Of a stretch of 64,000 nt of DNA, positions 41,000 to 49,577 are shown piece after piece; position 1 is the stretch's first letter, and the number at the start of each line of letters is the position of its first letter. A program made the translations under genes and the position numbers. The stretch comes from Couchioplanes azureus. Its GTDB lineage: Bacteria > Actinomycetota > Actinomycetes > Mycobacteriales > Micromonosporaceae. The notes below the pieces were generated by a model, which saw only the letters and a program-made list of their open reading frames with translations, was not told where the DNA came from and did not search any database. The DNA is taken from positions 38,750 to 102,749 of the forward strand of contig NZ_BMQY01000015.1 of the NCBI RefSeq assembly GCF_014648355.1, read 5' to 3'.

Positions 41000-42385
41000 T
41001 CACGCGGTCAGCATCGACCCGTCGGCGGGGTCGAACATCACGACCTGGCCCTTGCCCGCCGTCTTCGCGGCGTACATTGCCACATCCGCGTCGTGCAGCA
41101 GTGCGTCGACCCCGGTCTGGCCCTGCCACCTGGCGACCCCGATGCTCGCCCGCGGCCGGATCTCCCGGTCGCCCACGGTGACCGGGGCCTGGATCGCCGT
41201 GAGGATCCGCTGAGCCACGGCCGGGGCGTCGTCCGGGCTGTCGAGGCCGTCGAGCACCACCGCGAACTCGTCGCCGCCCAGCCGTGAGGCGGTGTCGTGA
41301 CCGCGGACGCCCTCGCGCAGGCGCTGCCCGACGGCGGTGAGCAGCGCGTCGCCCACCGCATGCCCGTACAGGTCGTTGATCTGCTTGAACCCGTCGAGGT
41401 CGATGAGCAGTACCGCTACCGGTACGCCCCGGCGGGCGCTGGAGATCGCCTGGGCGACCCGGTCCCGGAAGAGCGTACGGTTGGCCAGCCCGGTGAGCCC
41501 GTCGTGGAAAGCCTGGTGCCGCATGGCGGCGAAGGCGTCCTCGAGGGCGACGAGGGTCTCGTTGAGGGCCCGGCCCAGCTGCCCGACCTCGTCATGACTG
41601 CTCACGTCGAGGCGGCGGCTGAAGTCCCCGCGCCCGACGCCGCTGAGCACGTCGACGGCTTCCTGCAGGGGGCGGGAGATTGTACGGGCCGCGAGCACCG
41701 ACAGGGCGATCGCGACGACGGTGCCCGACGCGAGGAGCAGCATCATCATGCGGCCGGTCTTCTCGCTGCTCTCGCGGGCGTTCCTGGCGCCCGCGGCGAC
41801 GGCGTCGACCAGGTGGGCGAGGAACTCGTCGGCCCGGTCCTTCACGGCGCGGGCGATGGCCTCCGAGCGCACCAGCACGATGGAGGCGGCGCGCTGCCGT
41901 TCGCCCAGCGTGCTGGCCTGCAGCGCGGTGTCCCGGGCGGTCCGCCACAACTTCAGGACCGCTTGGAAGGAGTCGAGGCGGGAACGTTCCCGGGCCGGCA
42001 GCCCCACGGTGCTCAGTTTGTCGAGCACCAGCGTGATGGTGTCGTCGGTCTGCGCGATCGTGGCGGCCGCGCTGTCCTGGTAGAAGCCCTGGTCGGAGAG
42101 GATGTGGGCGAGCACGGCCTCCTGCTGGGTGCCGATCGCGGCGCGGATGGCCGTCATGTGTGCCAGGGCGACCACGTTCACCCGGTACTGGTGGTCCTGC
42201 TGTGCGGCGAGGTGGCGGCTGCTGAGCAGGCCGATCACGCCGACTCCGGCGAAGATCGCCGCGACGACGAGGGAGACGACGGCGATCTTGGTGCCGACGC
42301 GCAGGTACGCGAACGGGCGGCGCAGTCGCGCGGCACAGGCGGCGTACCGGAGCTTGACCGGCGTGCCGCTCGGTCCGGCGTCCAT
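41000..42385 (-). CDS. Diguanylate cyclase with extracytoplasmic four-helix sensor, HAMP and GGDEF
   Basis: 461 residues. TM1 about 30-52, a periplasmic four-helix-bundle domain of MCP type (about 53-205), TM2 about 207-232, then a HAMP linker (RTISRPLQEAVDVLSGVGRG). The GGDEF domain has DGLTGLANRTLFRDR and the intact active-site loop RLGGDEFAVVL. The inhibition site RGHD is exactly five residues before GGDEF. It should therefore make cyclic di-GMP in response to an external cue and be product-inhibited. There is no EAL domain. The gene lies 96 bp downstream of an orphan sugar-binding lipoprotein on the same strand. Confidence 0.92.
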   Translation of the reverse strand: MDAGPSGTPVKLRYAACAARLRRPFAYLRVGTKIAVVSLVVAAIFAGVGVIGLLSSRHLAAQQDHQYRVNVVALAHMTAIRAAIGTQQEAVLAHILSDQGFYQDSAAATIAQTDDTITLVLDKLSTVGLPARERSRLDSFQAVLKLWRTARDTALQASTLGERQRAASIVLVRSEAIARAVKDRADEFLAHLVDAVAAGARNARESSEKTGRMMMLLLASGTVVAIALSVLAARTISRPLQEAVDVLSGVGRGDFSRRLDVSSHDEVGQLGRALNETLVALEDAFAAMRHQAFHDGLTGLANRTLFRDRVAQAISSARRGVPVAVLLIDLDGFKQINDLYGHAVGDALLTAVGQRLREGVRGHDTASRLGGDEFAVVLDGLDSPDDAPAVAQRILTAIQAPVTVGDREIRPRASIGVARWQGQTGVDALLHDADVAMYAAKTAGKGQVVMFDPADGSMLTA

Positions 42386-42481
42386 CGACCGCCCTCCTCC
42401 CGGAACCAGATCTTGCGGTACGCCTATCGGCGACTAGGACGCAGGGTGAACGAATTATTGCTTTCCGTTACGACGGCCGGG

Positions 42482-43804
42482 TCACCCGGGCGGCCAGGAC
42501 GCCTCGATCCGCGCGAGCACGGTGGCCGTGTCGGCCCCGTTGATCCAGTCGATCATTCCGGACCAGAAGGTCCCCGCGCCCACGGCGGAGGGCATGAGGT
42601 CCGAGCCGTCGAATCGGAAGGTCACGGTCGGATCGGTCAGCAGCTTCGCGGAGAGCTTCAGTACGGGCTCCGCCACGTTGGCCGGGTCGAAGCCGCGGTT
42701 GGCGCTGATGACCTTGCCGATCCGGGCGCGGTTGTTGGCGAACTCCGGCGTCGACATGTACGCGGTGACCAGGTCGACCTCGGGCCGGTCGGTCATCGCG
42801 CCGGCGAAGTTGCCGCCCCCGATGATCGGCCGCCCGTGTGCCGGGTCGATCGGCGGCAGGTGGAAGGCGAACACGTCGCCGTCCTCGGCGACCCGGGCGT
42901 TCGGTGGCAACCAGCTCGTGTAGAACGACGCCTGATGGTGCATGCCGCACTTGCGCTCCAGGACCGGCAGACCCCCCTCCTGGAACCCCGTCTTCGCGAT
43001 GCTCTGCACGCCGCCGTGGCCGCCGTTGACGTATGCCGGGTTGCGGATGATGGCGCCCACGCGGTCGAGCGCGGCCACCACCCGCGGGTCGTCGAACGGA
43101 ATGGCATGGGTCACCCACTGGTCGAAGACCTCCGGTCCGGCGGTGCGCAGCAGGACGTCCTCGAGCCAGTCGGTGGCCGGCCAGCCGGACGCGGCCCCGG
43201 ACGCGAGCCCGACACACCACGGCTTGACCCCGTCGGCGGCGATCCGGGCGGTGAGCGCCATCAGTTCCTTCCAGCTGGCGGGGATGGCGTACCCCTTCTC
43301 CCGGAACAGCCGGGGCGAGTACCAGACGAACGACTTGACGTTGCCCTCGATGGGCGCGGCGTAGAACTCGCCGTCGACCGTCCCGTAGCGCCGCCAGTCG
43401 GCCGACCACCATCGCTCGGCGTTGGCCCGTACCTCGGCGGTGGCCGGCTCGAGCAGGCCCGCGCGGGCCATCCGCGCGATCAGCCCCGGCTGCGGGAAGA
43501 AGCCGATGTCGGGCCCGTCGCCGGCCCGTACCCGCGACTCCAGGGTGGCCTCGAAGTCGGTCGTGCCCTCGTAGGAGATGTCGATGCCGGTGCACTGCTC
43601 GAAGGCCTCCCACACGCGCTCCAGCGTGGTGGCCTCGACGTCGCGGATGGTCCCCTCGATGGTGACCTTCGTGCCGGATCGGCCCTGGTACGCCTCGTAC
43701 GGCTGGCAGGAGGCGCCGCTCGGCTCCGGGTCCTCGCCGCCGCAGGCGACCGTGACGGTGAGCGCGCACGTCAACGGCAGCAGGAACGCCCACAGGCGCC
43801 GCAT
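42482..43804 (-). CDS. ABC-type sugar-binding lipoprotein, alpha-glucoside (AglE-like) type
   Basis: 440 residues. The signal peptide ends in a lipobox (VTVACGG). The body is a family 1 extracellular solute-binding protein: VTIEGTIRDVEATTLERVWE, DFEATLESRVRAGDGPDIGF, RRYGTVDGEFYAAPIEGNVK, WKELMALTARIAADGVKPWC. The overall pattern resembles alpha-glucoside binding proteins. No permease or ATPase genes accompany it, which is unusual. It may use a distant transporter or serve as a sensor component for the cyclase gene downstream. Confidence 0.88.
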   Translation of the reverse strand: MRRLWAFLLPLTCALTVTVACGGEDPEPSGASCQPYEAYQGRSGTKVTIEGTIRDVEATTLERVWEAFEQCTGIDISYEGTTDFEATLESRVRAGDGPDIGFFPQPGLIARMARAGLLEPATAEVRANAERWWSADWRRYGTVDGEFYAAPIEGNVKSFVWYSPRLFREKGYAIPASWKELMALTARIAADGVKPWCVGLASGAASGWPATDWLEDVLLRTAGPEVFDQWVTHAIPFDDPRVVAALDRVGAIIRNPAYVNGGHGGVQSIAKTGFQEGGLPVLERKCGMHHQASFYTSWLPPNARVAEDGDVFAFHLPPIDPAHGRPIIGGGNFAGAMTDRPEVDLVTAYMSTPEFANNRARIGKVISANRGFDPANVAEPVLKLSAKLLTDPTVTFRFDGSDLMPSAVGAGTFWSGMIDWINGADTATVLARIEASWPPG

Positions 43805-44068
43805 AGCCCCTCCTTTCGCATCAATTCAGTCCCAAGCTATCGAATTGCGCGAACACGAACGCCCGACTTTCGCCGACGAGCCCGGCGCCGACTCGGTCCG
43901 GTCCGGCGTCTGCCGTGCCTCGTGATCTTCATCGGCTAGGTATGCCTAGGTGCTCCGGGTACCCCTTACGAAGCCGCCTGACCAGCGAAGATAGGTAACC
44001 GCTGCCGATGTGGCGGCGCGCTCGCCGACCGAGGATCGATCCATCAACGGTCGACAAGGAGACGAGCC

Positions 44069-44272
44069 ATGTTGATGCACCCGGACCTGATGCTGACCCT
44101 GGCGCACGATCACCACCGGGAGTTGATCGCCGCGGCCGACAGGAGGCGCCTGCTCACCAGCGCTCTGCGTGCCCTCCGGGCCCGCAGGGCTCGTCACGCC
44201 TCGATGGTCCGCGGACATCCCACCGGTACCCTGGCGCCGTGCGAACCATCCGCGGCGGTGCCAGCCCGGTGA
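44069..44272 (+). CDS. Small basic protein upstream of LAL regulator
   Basis: 67 residues; AGGAGA lies eight bases before ATG 44069. MLMHPDLMLTLAHDHHRELI followed by AAADRRRLLTSALRALRARR is a pattern that I recall as recurring in small actinomycete ORFs of unknown function. The C-terminal 20 residues look random. The stop overlaps the ATG of the large regulator (TGATG), so it may act as a leader cistron. The true reading could end elsewhere if the regulator starts at GTG 44239. Confidence 0.55.
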   Translation: MLMHPDLMLTLAHDHHRELIAAADRRRLLTSALRALRARRARHASMVRGHPTGTLAPCEPSAAVPAR

Positions 44273-46977
44273 TGATCGGGCGGGAACGCGAGCTGCGCAG
44301 GCTGGCGCAGCTCGCCTCGGCGCACGAGCCGGCGGTCGCGATCATCGCGGGCGAGCCGGGCATCGGCAAGACCCGGCTGGTGCACGAGCTGCTGGCCACC
44401 GTGCCGGCGGAGACCGTGGTGCTGGTCGGGCAGGCGGAGCCCGGCTCGCTGTCCCGGCCCTACGAGGTGCTCCTGGACGCCATCGACGGCCGCCCGGAGG
44501 TCGACGAGGAGCAGCTCGCGGTCCTCGCCGACCCGCAGCGCAGCCCGGTCGAGCGCCTGCACACCGGTCTGGCCGTCCTGGCCGACCTGATCGGCGACTC
44601 CGCCGCGGTCATCGTCTTCGAGGACCTGCACTGGGCCGACTCGGAGAGCGCGGCGCTGTTCGAGCGGATCGCCGACCAGCGCGGGCCGCGGCTGCTCATC
44701 GGGACGTACCGGCCGGACGAGGTGACCCGCCGCCAGCCGGTGGCCGGGCTGCTGCCCCGGATGGAACGCCGGCACACCGTCACCCACGTACGGCTGGATC
44801 GCCTCACCCCCGCGCAGACCGCGGCGTTGCTGGCGGCCGCCACCGGCGCTCCGGCGCCGCTGCGCGCCGTGACGGCGCTGCACCAGCGCACCGGCGGCAA
44901 CCCGTTCTTCCTGGAGGAACTGCTGCGCGCGCTGCCCAGCTCCGACGCGGAGGCGCTGGTCGAGCAGCCGCTGCCGTGGAGCCTGGCCGAGGTGCTCCGC
45001 CGCCAGGTCGACGACCTCGACCCGGTCAGCCGCCGCATCGTCGAGGCGGCCACCGTGCTCGGCCACCGCATCCCGTTCGACCTGCTCGCCGACGTGACCG
45101 GTGCGAGCGAGGACGAGCTCATCGCCGTGCTGCGCGACCTGGTCACCCGCGGGGTCCTGGTCGAGTCGGGCGAGGACGAGTTCGCGTTCCGGCACGCGCT
45201 CGTGCGCGAGGCGATCGCCGAGCAGATGCTCGGCCGGCAGCGCCGCCGGCTGCACGAGGCGGCGCTCGAGGCACTCCTGAGCGGTGGCACCTCCGACCCG
45301 GCCATGGTGGCGCACCATGCCCGCGGCGCCGGCCGCTACGACGACATGATCGCCGCGGCTCGCCGCGGTACCGCGCTCTACCTCTCCATCGGCTCTGCGT
45401 ACCAGGCCCTGCAGCTGGCGGAGATGGGCCTCGACGAGGTGAGCGACGACACCGACCTGCTGGCCTCCGCCGCCCGGGCGGCGTGGCTGGCCGGACTGCT
45501 GGACGACGCCCTGCGGTACGGCCGCCGCTGGCGGGACCTCGCCGCCACCATGACCGAGCGTGCCGAGTCGCTGTACCTGCTGGTCCGCATCGCGTGGGAG
45601 TCCCGCGAAACCGGCGAGATGCGCGCCCTGACCCACGACATCGGGACCCTGATCGCGCAGCTGCCGCCCGGAGCCGACCAGGCGCGGGCGATGACCGCGA
45701 TCGCGCAGTCCGCGTACCTGCGCGACGACCTGGACGACGCGCTGCTCTGGTCCGACCGCGCGCTCGCCCTGGCGGACGAGTTCGACCTGCCGGCCGTACG
45801 CCTGGCCGCGCTGGTCGAGAAGGGCTCGACGCTCGCGGAGCGTCCCCCGACCGCGGCGGAGGGCCGCAAGATCCTGTCCGCCCTCGTCGACGAGGCGGAG
45901 CAGGCGGGGGAGTGGGTGCTGGCCGCCCGAGCCCTCAACGCGCTGGTGCAGGGCGAGCCACCGACCTCCCCGGTCGAGCACGCCGAGACCCTGGAACGGA
46001 TGCGGGTCGACGCCGAGCGAGCGGGCTTCGAGTCGCTCGCGGTGGCCACGTACTTCCAGGGCCGGGCCCGGCTCGCGTTGCGGGCCGGCAACCTGAGCGC
46101 CGCGATCGCCGCGCTGGAAGAGGGTCGCGAGCAGGACCGCGGCTACCGGCGCCGGGGCCGCTGGGCCGACTACCACGGGCAGTTCCTCGCCGGCCTCTAC
46201 CTGGAGGCCGGCGAGCTGGACCAGGTCGAGCGGCTCATCGCGGACCTGGCAGCGCTGCCCGACAACCCGCCGACCACGATCCCCGGCCTCGCGTTCCACC
46301 TCGCCTGCCGGCGCGCCGACCTCGCGCGCGCCGAAGCCACCCTGGACGAGCTTTTCGCCGCCCTGGCCGAGCAGACGTGGCGCAGCGGCGAACAGGCCCA
46401 CGACCTGATCTCCGCCGCGCTGGATCTCGGCATGCCGGCGCACAGGCTCGACCAGATGGCCGCCGCGCTGCTCGACGCCGACGTCTGGGACGCCTACCGG
46501 ACACTCGTCGACGCCCAGCTTGCGGAAGCGCGCGGCCGGCACGCCGAAGCGCTGGCCAGCTACCTCTCCATCGCCGACGCCCACATCCTCGGGCCGGCGA
46601 CTCGCGGTTCCGTACGGGTGTACGCCGCGCGCTGCCTGCTCGCGGAGGACCGGCGAGAGCAGGCCACCGCACAGGTGGAGGCGGCCGCACCCCTGCTGGC
46701 CGAGTGGCGCGGCTGGCGGGTGGCCCAGCTCGCCCAGGTCCGGGCCCAGCTGGGCATGGCGCCGGCCGACGCGGCGCCCGCGGTCACCGGCCCGGCCGCC
46801 CTGACTCCCCGCGAGCGGGAAGTGGCCGTGCTGATCAGCGACGGGCTGACCAACACGGAGCTGGCCCGGCGCCTCTACATCTCACCGAAGACCGCCGCCG
46901 TGCACGTCTCGAACATCCTGCGGAAGCTGGGCGTCTCGTCCCGGACCGAGGTAGGCGACCGCATCGGGCGCCCTTGA
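44272..46977 (+). CDS. LAL-type LuxR regulator with AAA/NTPase domain
   Basis: 901 residues from ATG 44272; GTG 44269 and GTG 44239 are alternatives. MIGRERELRRLAQL starts the ATPase part with Walker A AGEPGIGKTRL and Walker B VIVFEDLHWADSES. A long TPR-like helical region follows (about 330-820). The C-terminal LuxR helix-turn-helix is ALTPREREVAVLISDGLTNT followed by KTAAVHVSNILRKLGVSS. LAL proteins are large ATP-binding activators of carbon use or antibiotic clusters in actinomycetes. Targets are unknown; the adjacent hydrolase genes are candidates. Confidence 0.92.
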   Translation: MIGRERELRRLAQLASAHEPAVAIIAGEPGIGKTRLVHELLATVPAETVVLVGQAEPGSLSRPYEVLLDAIDGRPEVDEEQLAVLADPQRSPVERLHTGLAVLADLIGDSAAVIVFEDLHWADSESAALFERIADQRGPRLLIGTYRPDEVTRRQPVAGLLPRMERRHTVTHVRLDRLTPAQTAALLAAATGAPAPLRAVTALHQRTGGNPFFLEELLRALPSSDAEALVEQPLPWSLAEVLRRQVDDLDPVSRRIVEAATVLGHRIPFDLLADVTGASEDELIAVLRDLVTRGVLVESGEDEFAFRHALVREAIAEQMLGRQRRRLHEAALEALLSGGTSDPAMVAHHARGAGRYDDMIAAARRGTALYLSIGSAYQALQLAEMGLDEVSDDTDLLASAARAAWLAGLLDDALRYGRRWRDLAATMTERAESLYLLVRIAWESRETGEMRALTHDIGTLIAQLPPGADQARAMTAIAQSAYLRDDLDDALLWSDRALALADEFDLPAVRLAALVEKGSTLAERPPTAAEGRKILSALVDEAEQAGEWVLAARALNALVQGEPPTSPVEHAETLERMRVDAERAGFESLAVATYFQGRARLALRAGNLSAAIAALEEGREQDRGYRRRGRWADYHGQFLAGLYLEAGELDQVERLIADLAALPDNPPTTIPGLAFHLACRRADLARAEATLDELFAALAEQTWRSGEQAHDLISAALDLGMPAHRLDQMAAALLDADVWDAYRTLVDAQLAEARGRHAEALASYLSIADAHILGPATRGSVRVYAARCLLAEDRREQATAQVEAAAPLLAEWRGWRVAQLAQVRAQLGMAPADAAPAVTGPAALTPREREVAVLISDGLTNTELARRLYISPKTAAVHVSNILRKLGVSSRTEVGDRIGRP

Positions 46978-47061
46978 CCGCGGCGTACCACGCGAGAGAC
47001 AACGCGCCGCTGCCCGGGGCGGGTTCGGTGTCGCGCCGGTCTTCGTGGGTACCCGTGGCAG

Positions 47062-47946
47062 ATGAGCAGGGACAAGACCTACCGGCCCGCCTTGCCCATC
47101 CACGTGCGGACCTCGTTCCACGACGGGGTGCTGGGGCGCATGCGGATCCGCTCGCTGGGCGAGCCGCGTCCGGGCGTACCGGAAATCGTGATGATCCAAG
47201 GCATGACCGTGAGCGACTATCTGCTGCCGGGCCTGGCCGCGCTGAGCACCTGGACCCGCGCGCATCTGGTGGAGCTGCCCGGCGGAAGCGGCAGCGGCCC
47301 GCCGCCGCACGACCTCACCGTCGCCGAGTACGCCCACGCCGCCGCCGAATGGCTGCGCGCGCAGCCCCCGGGCCCGGTCCTGCTCGCCGGCCACTCCAGC
47401 GGCACCCAGGTCGCAGCGGAGACGGCCGGGCATTGCGGCGACCGCATCGCCGGGGTCGTCCTCGCCGGCCCCGCGATCGACCCCGCCGCCCGAGGTGGCC
47501 TGCGGGTCTTCGCACGCTGGTGGGCCGACCGGCGGCGCGACCCGAAGAGCCTGGACGAAGTGCACAAACCCGAACGCCAGCGGGTCGGATTCCGGCGGTT
47601 GTTCCAGGTCTTGCGCGCCCATCTGCGGCATGACCTGGAAACGCCGGTCAGCGCCCTGGCCGTACCGGTGCTGATCATCCGCGGCCGTGACGACCGCCTG
47701 GGCACTGCGCGGTGGGGCCGGCGCCTCGCCGACCTGGCTCCCGACGGCCGGTACGTCGAGGTTCCCGGAACGCACTCGTTCTGCTGGCGCTATCCGGATG
47801 CGTGGTCCGCACCGATCCGACAATTCGCCACTCGCGCCTCGGAGGCTGATTCACGACGACTTTCGTCTCGAGGGCATCACCTTTGGGGTTCGTCGGGTGC
47901 GGGGACCGGTATGGGGCGTCCACCTGCGGGTATGGGGGGACCATGA
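47062..47946 (+). CDS. Alpha/beta hydrolase
   Basis: 294 residues. The elbow LLAGHSSGTQVAAE holds the nucleophile serine, the acid is probably in LIIRGRDDRLG, and the base histidine in VPGTHSFCWRYPDAWS. The N-terminal cap is short. The C-terminal 30 residues are glycine-rich and probably result from running into the next gene. The DUF2795 gene starts inside the stop codon region (ATGA). The substrate is unknown. Confidence 0.85.
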   Translation: MSRDKTYRPALPIHVRTSFHDGVLGRMRIRSLGEPRPGVPEIVMIQGMTVSDYLLPGLAALSTWTRAHLVELPGGSGSGPPPHDLTVAEYAHAAAEWLRAQPPGPVLLAGHSSGTQVAAETAGHCGDRIAGVVLAGPAIDPAARGGLRVFARWWADRRRDPKSLDEVHKPERQRVGFRRLFQVLRAHLRHDLETPVSALAVPVLIIRGRDDRLGTARWGRRLADLAPDGRYVEVPGTHSFCWRYPDAWSAPIRQFATRASEADSRRLSSRGHHLWGSSGAGTGMGRPPAGMGGP

Positions 47947-48158
47947 GCACAGATACCTTCGCCGAAGTGCAGGCTCTGCTGGACGATCTCGACTTTCCCG
48001 CGGACAAGGACACCATCGTGCGGCATGCCGCCGGACGAGGTGCGGCCGAGGACTCCGCGGCGGTCCGGGCCCTTCGCGGCATGCCGCTGGCGACCTACCG
48101 GAACATCTCGGAGATTCGCAGCTCGGTCGATCTGGACCCGTCGCAGACACCGGACTGA
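47943..48158 (+). CDS. DUF2795 family small protein
   Basis: 71 residues; GGGGGACC precedes ATG 47943, which overlaps the hydrolase stop. The family pattern is visible: LLDDLDFPADKDTIVRHAAG, then ALRGMPLATYRNISEI. DUF2795 proteins are small helical proteins widespread in actinomycetes, function unknown. Co-translation with a hydrolase is noted but unexplained. A hairpin terminator follows. Confidence 0.8.
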   Translation: MSTDTFAEVQALLDDLDFPADKDTIVRHAAGRGAAEDSAAVRALRGMPLATYRNISEIRSSVDLDPSQTPD

Positions 48159-48221
48159 CCCGGGGTCCGGGTCACGCCCGAGGGGCCTCCGCTGCGCCTG
48201 CCGCACCAGAGTCGTCCGCGG

Positions 48222-48259
48222 CGTTGTCCGGCCGCGAAGCGCGCCCGGGCCGGACAACG
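48222..48259. terminator. Hairpin terminator between convergent genes
   Basis: A perfect 12-bp stem (CGTTGTCCGGCC) with a 14-base loop lies between the DUF2795 gene and the Tat pseudogene, eight bases short of the latter. Confidence 0.8.
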
Positions 48260-48266
48260 TTGCGCC

Positions 48267-48946
48267 TCAGCGGCCGGCGGCCTGCACGCGCCGCAGCGCG
48301 GCGGCTGCCCGGAGCCGGTCCGGCGCGGCCGGGTCGACCGCGACACCGGCGCCCCGGTCCGGCACGTCCGCCCAGCCCTCGATGCGCGCGGCGAGCCGTT
48401 CCAGCCGGGCATCGCCGGGCGGTACGGCGATGAAGAAGGCGCCCTCCATCGGCCGCGACGCGTCGTCGCCGCCCCAGCGCACCACGCCGTCGCACTCGGC
48501 GAGGATGTCGCGCACCATGGCGACCTGCTGCGGGTAGAGGTTGTCGCCGGCTCCTGCGGGATAGCTGCCCGGGCGCAGTGCGAGTGCGGTGCCGGACCGG
48601 AAGTGCGCGCCCGCGGCGGTGCCGTCGGCCGCGGCGCCGAGGTGGCCGGCGACCTCCCCCGCGGCCAGCTCGTCCACGTCGTAGTGGAAGCGGCGGGCCA
48701 CGTGCAGCAGCACCGTCGCCGTGGCACCCGGCAGCAGCGCGACGGTGGCGTCGCTGCCTTCGATGCGATGCTTCTTCGCCTGGCCGGCGTCGATCGCGGG
48801 CCACCCGTTGCCGGTGGCCTGCCCGGTCCGGGCCGGCGTGGCACCCGCGGGCCGGGCGGGGCGGGCATGCCCATCGCCAGCCCGGCGGCCGCTCCGCCGA
48901 GGGCGGCCAGCAGGCGCCGCCGGGACAGGAGGGTACGGTCGGTCAT
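48267..48946 (-). pseudogene. Frameshifted Tat-exported protein, M15 peptidase-like
   Basis: ATG 48946 with GAGGAG starts a clear Tat signal (DRTLLSRRRLLAALGGAAAG). That frame becomes low-complexity after about 32 residues. The homologous continuation is in another frame: GNGWPAIDAGQAKKHRIEGS, then LLHVARRFHYDVDEL, GTALALRPGSYPAGAG and VVRWGGDDASRPMEGAFF. The switch lies near 48850-48865 in a run of C and G, so a one-base indel, or a sequence error, is the likely cause. The globular part resembles D,D-carboxypeptidase/VanY-like proteins of actinomycetes, but the usual metal ligands look changed. If the shift is an error, the gene would code for about 226 residues. Confidence 0.55.
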
Positions 48947-48990
48947 CGGGGACTCCTCGGCAGTCATGGTCGGGGACAGGCAGCCGCTCA

Positions 48991-49311
48991 TCACGGATTC
49001 GCCGCGGTCTCGTCGTCGACGAGTTGCTGGAACCGGTCGGCGAGGCCCTGGACGAACTCGTCCAGCCGCCCGGCGGGCAGATCCTGCGGCATCAGCGTCG
49101 GTATCCCGCCGGTCGCCTGGATGAGGAAGAGGCGGCCGACGTCGATGATCGGCCTGGGCCCCGGCAGCAGCGCGGCCATCGCGAGCTTCTCGAGGTTCGC
49201 CGTGTTCAGGAACCTGCCGGTGAAGAAGGAGCGGAAGCGGCGCTTGTGGCCGCCGCGACGCAACAGTGCGTCGAGCTCGTCGGTGATCTTCGCGCCGGCA
49301 CGCAGCCTCAT
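48991..49311 (-). CDS. Hypothetical protein, possibly 5'-truncated
   Basis: 106 residues from ATG 49311. The helical sequence (DELDALLRRGGHKRRFRSFF, LEKLAMAALLPGPRPIIDVG) looks genuine. The frame continues to read sensibly for 13 codons upstream (EDADAYNIG) until a TGA at 49351-49353, with no start or ribosome site. An ATG at 49354 overlaps that TGA in another frame, so an indel may have separated the true start from the gene. Family not recognised. It lies upstream of the frameshifted Tat gene and may have decayed together with it. Confidence 0.45.
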   Translation of the reverse strand: MRLRAGAKITDELDALLRRGGHKRRFRSFFTGRFLNTANLEKLAMAALLPGPRPIIDVGRLFLIQATGGIPTLMPQDLPAGRLDEFVQGLADRFQQLVDDETAANP

Positions 49312-49577
49312 GCCGATGTTGTAGGCGTCCGCGTCCTCGGCCGGTCCGGTTCATCGACAGGGCGGACCGATGCTAGGAAGCCGTCTTTCGGTGGTCTTTC
49401 GACCGGTGATCACCGGTCACGGGCCGCTACCGACGACCCCGGCTGCTCCTGCCAAGCCTCGGCCCGGACCGCTCCACGTCGCCGACGACCCGCGCGACCC
49501 GCCCGTCGGGCAGCGGCGGGGCACCCTTACCGCCGGGCACAGCCGCCAGTCCGGGCGCCCTCTCGCCGGGTCCGGCG

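Noticed and set aside
41297..43939. 880-codon plus-strand open frame opposite the diguanylate cyclase and sugar-binding protein
   Set aside because: Antisense shadow; the minus strand carries the real GGDEF and solute-binding motifs.
43936..43949. Short palindrome CTAGG-N4-CCTAG upstream of the small ORF before the LAL regulator
   Set aside because: Five-base arms only, found once; too weak to call an operator.
44169..47633. 1154-codon plus-strand frame overlapping the LAL regulator
   Set aside because: Arg/Pro/Gly-rich frame-shift shadow without motifs; the regulator frame has Walker and LuxR motifs.
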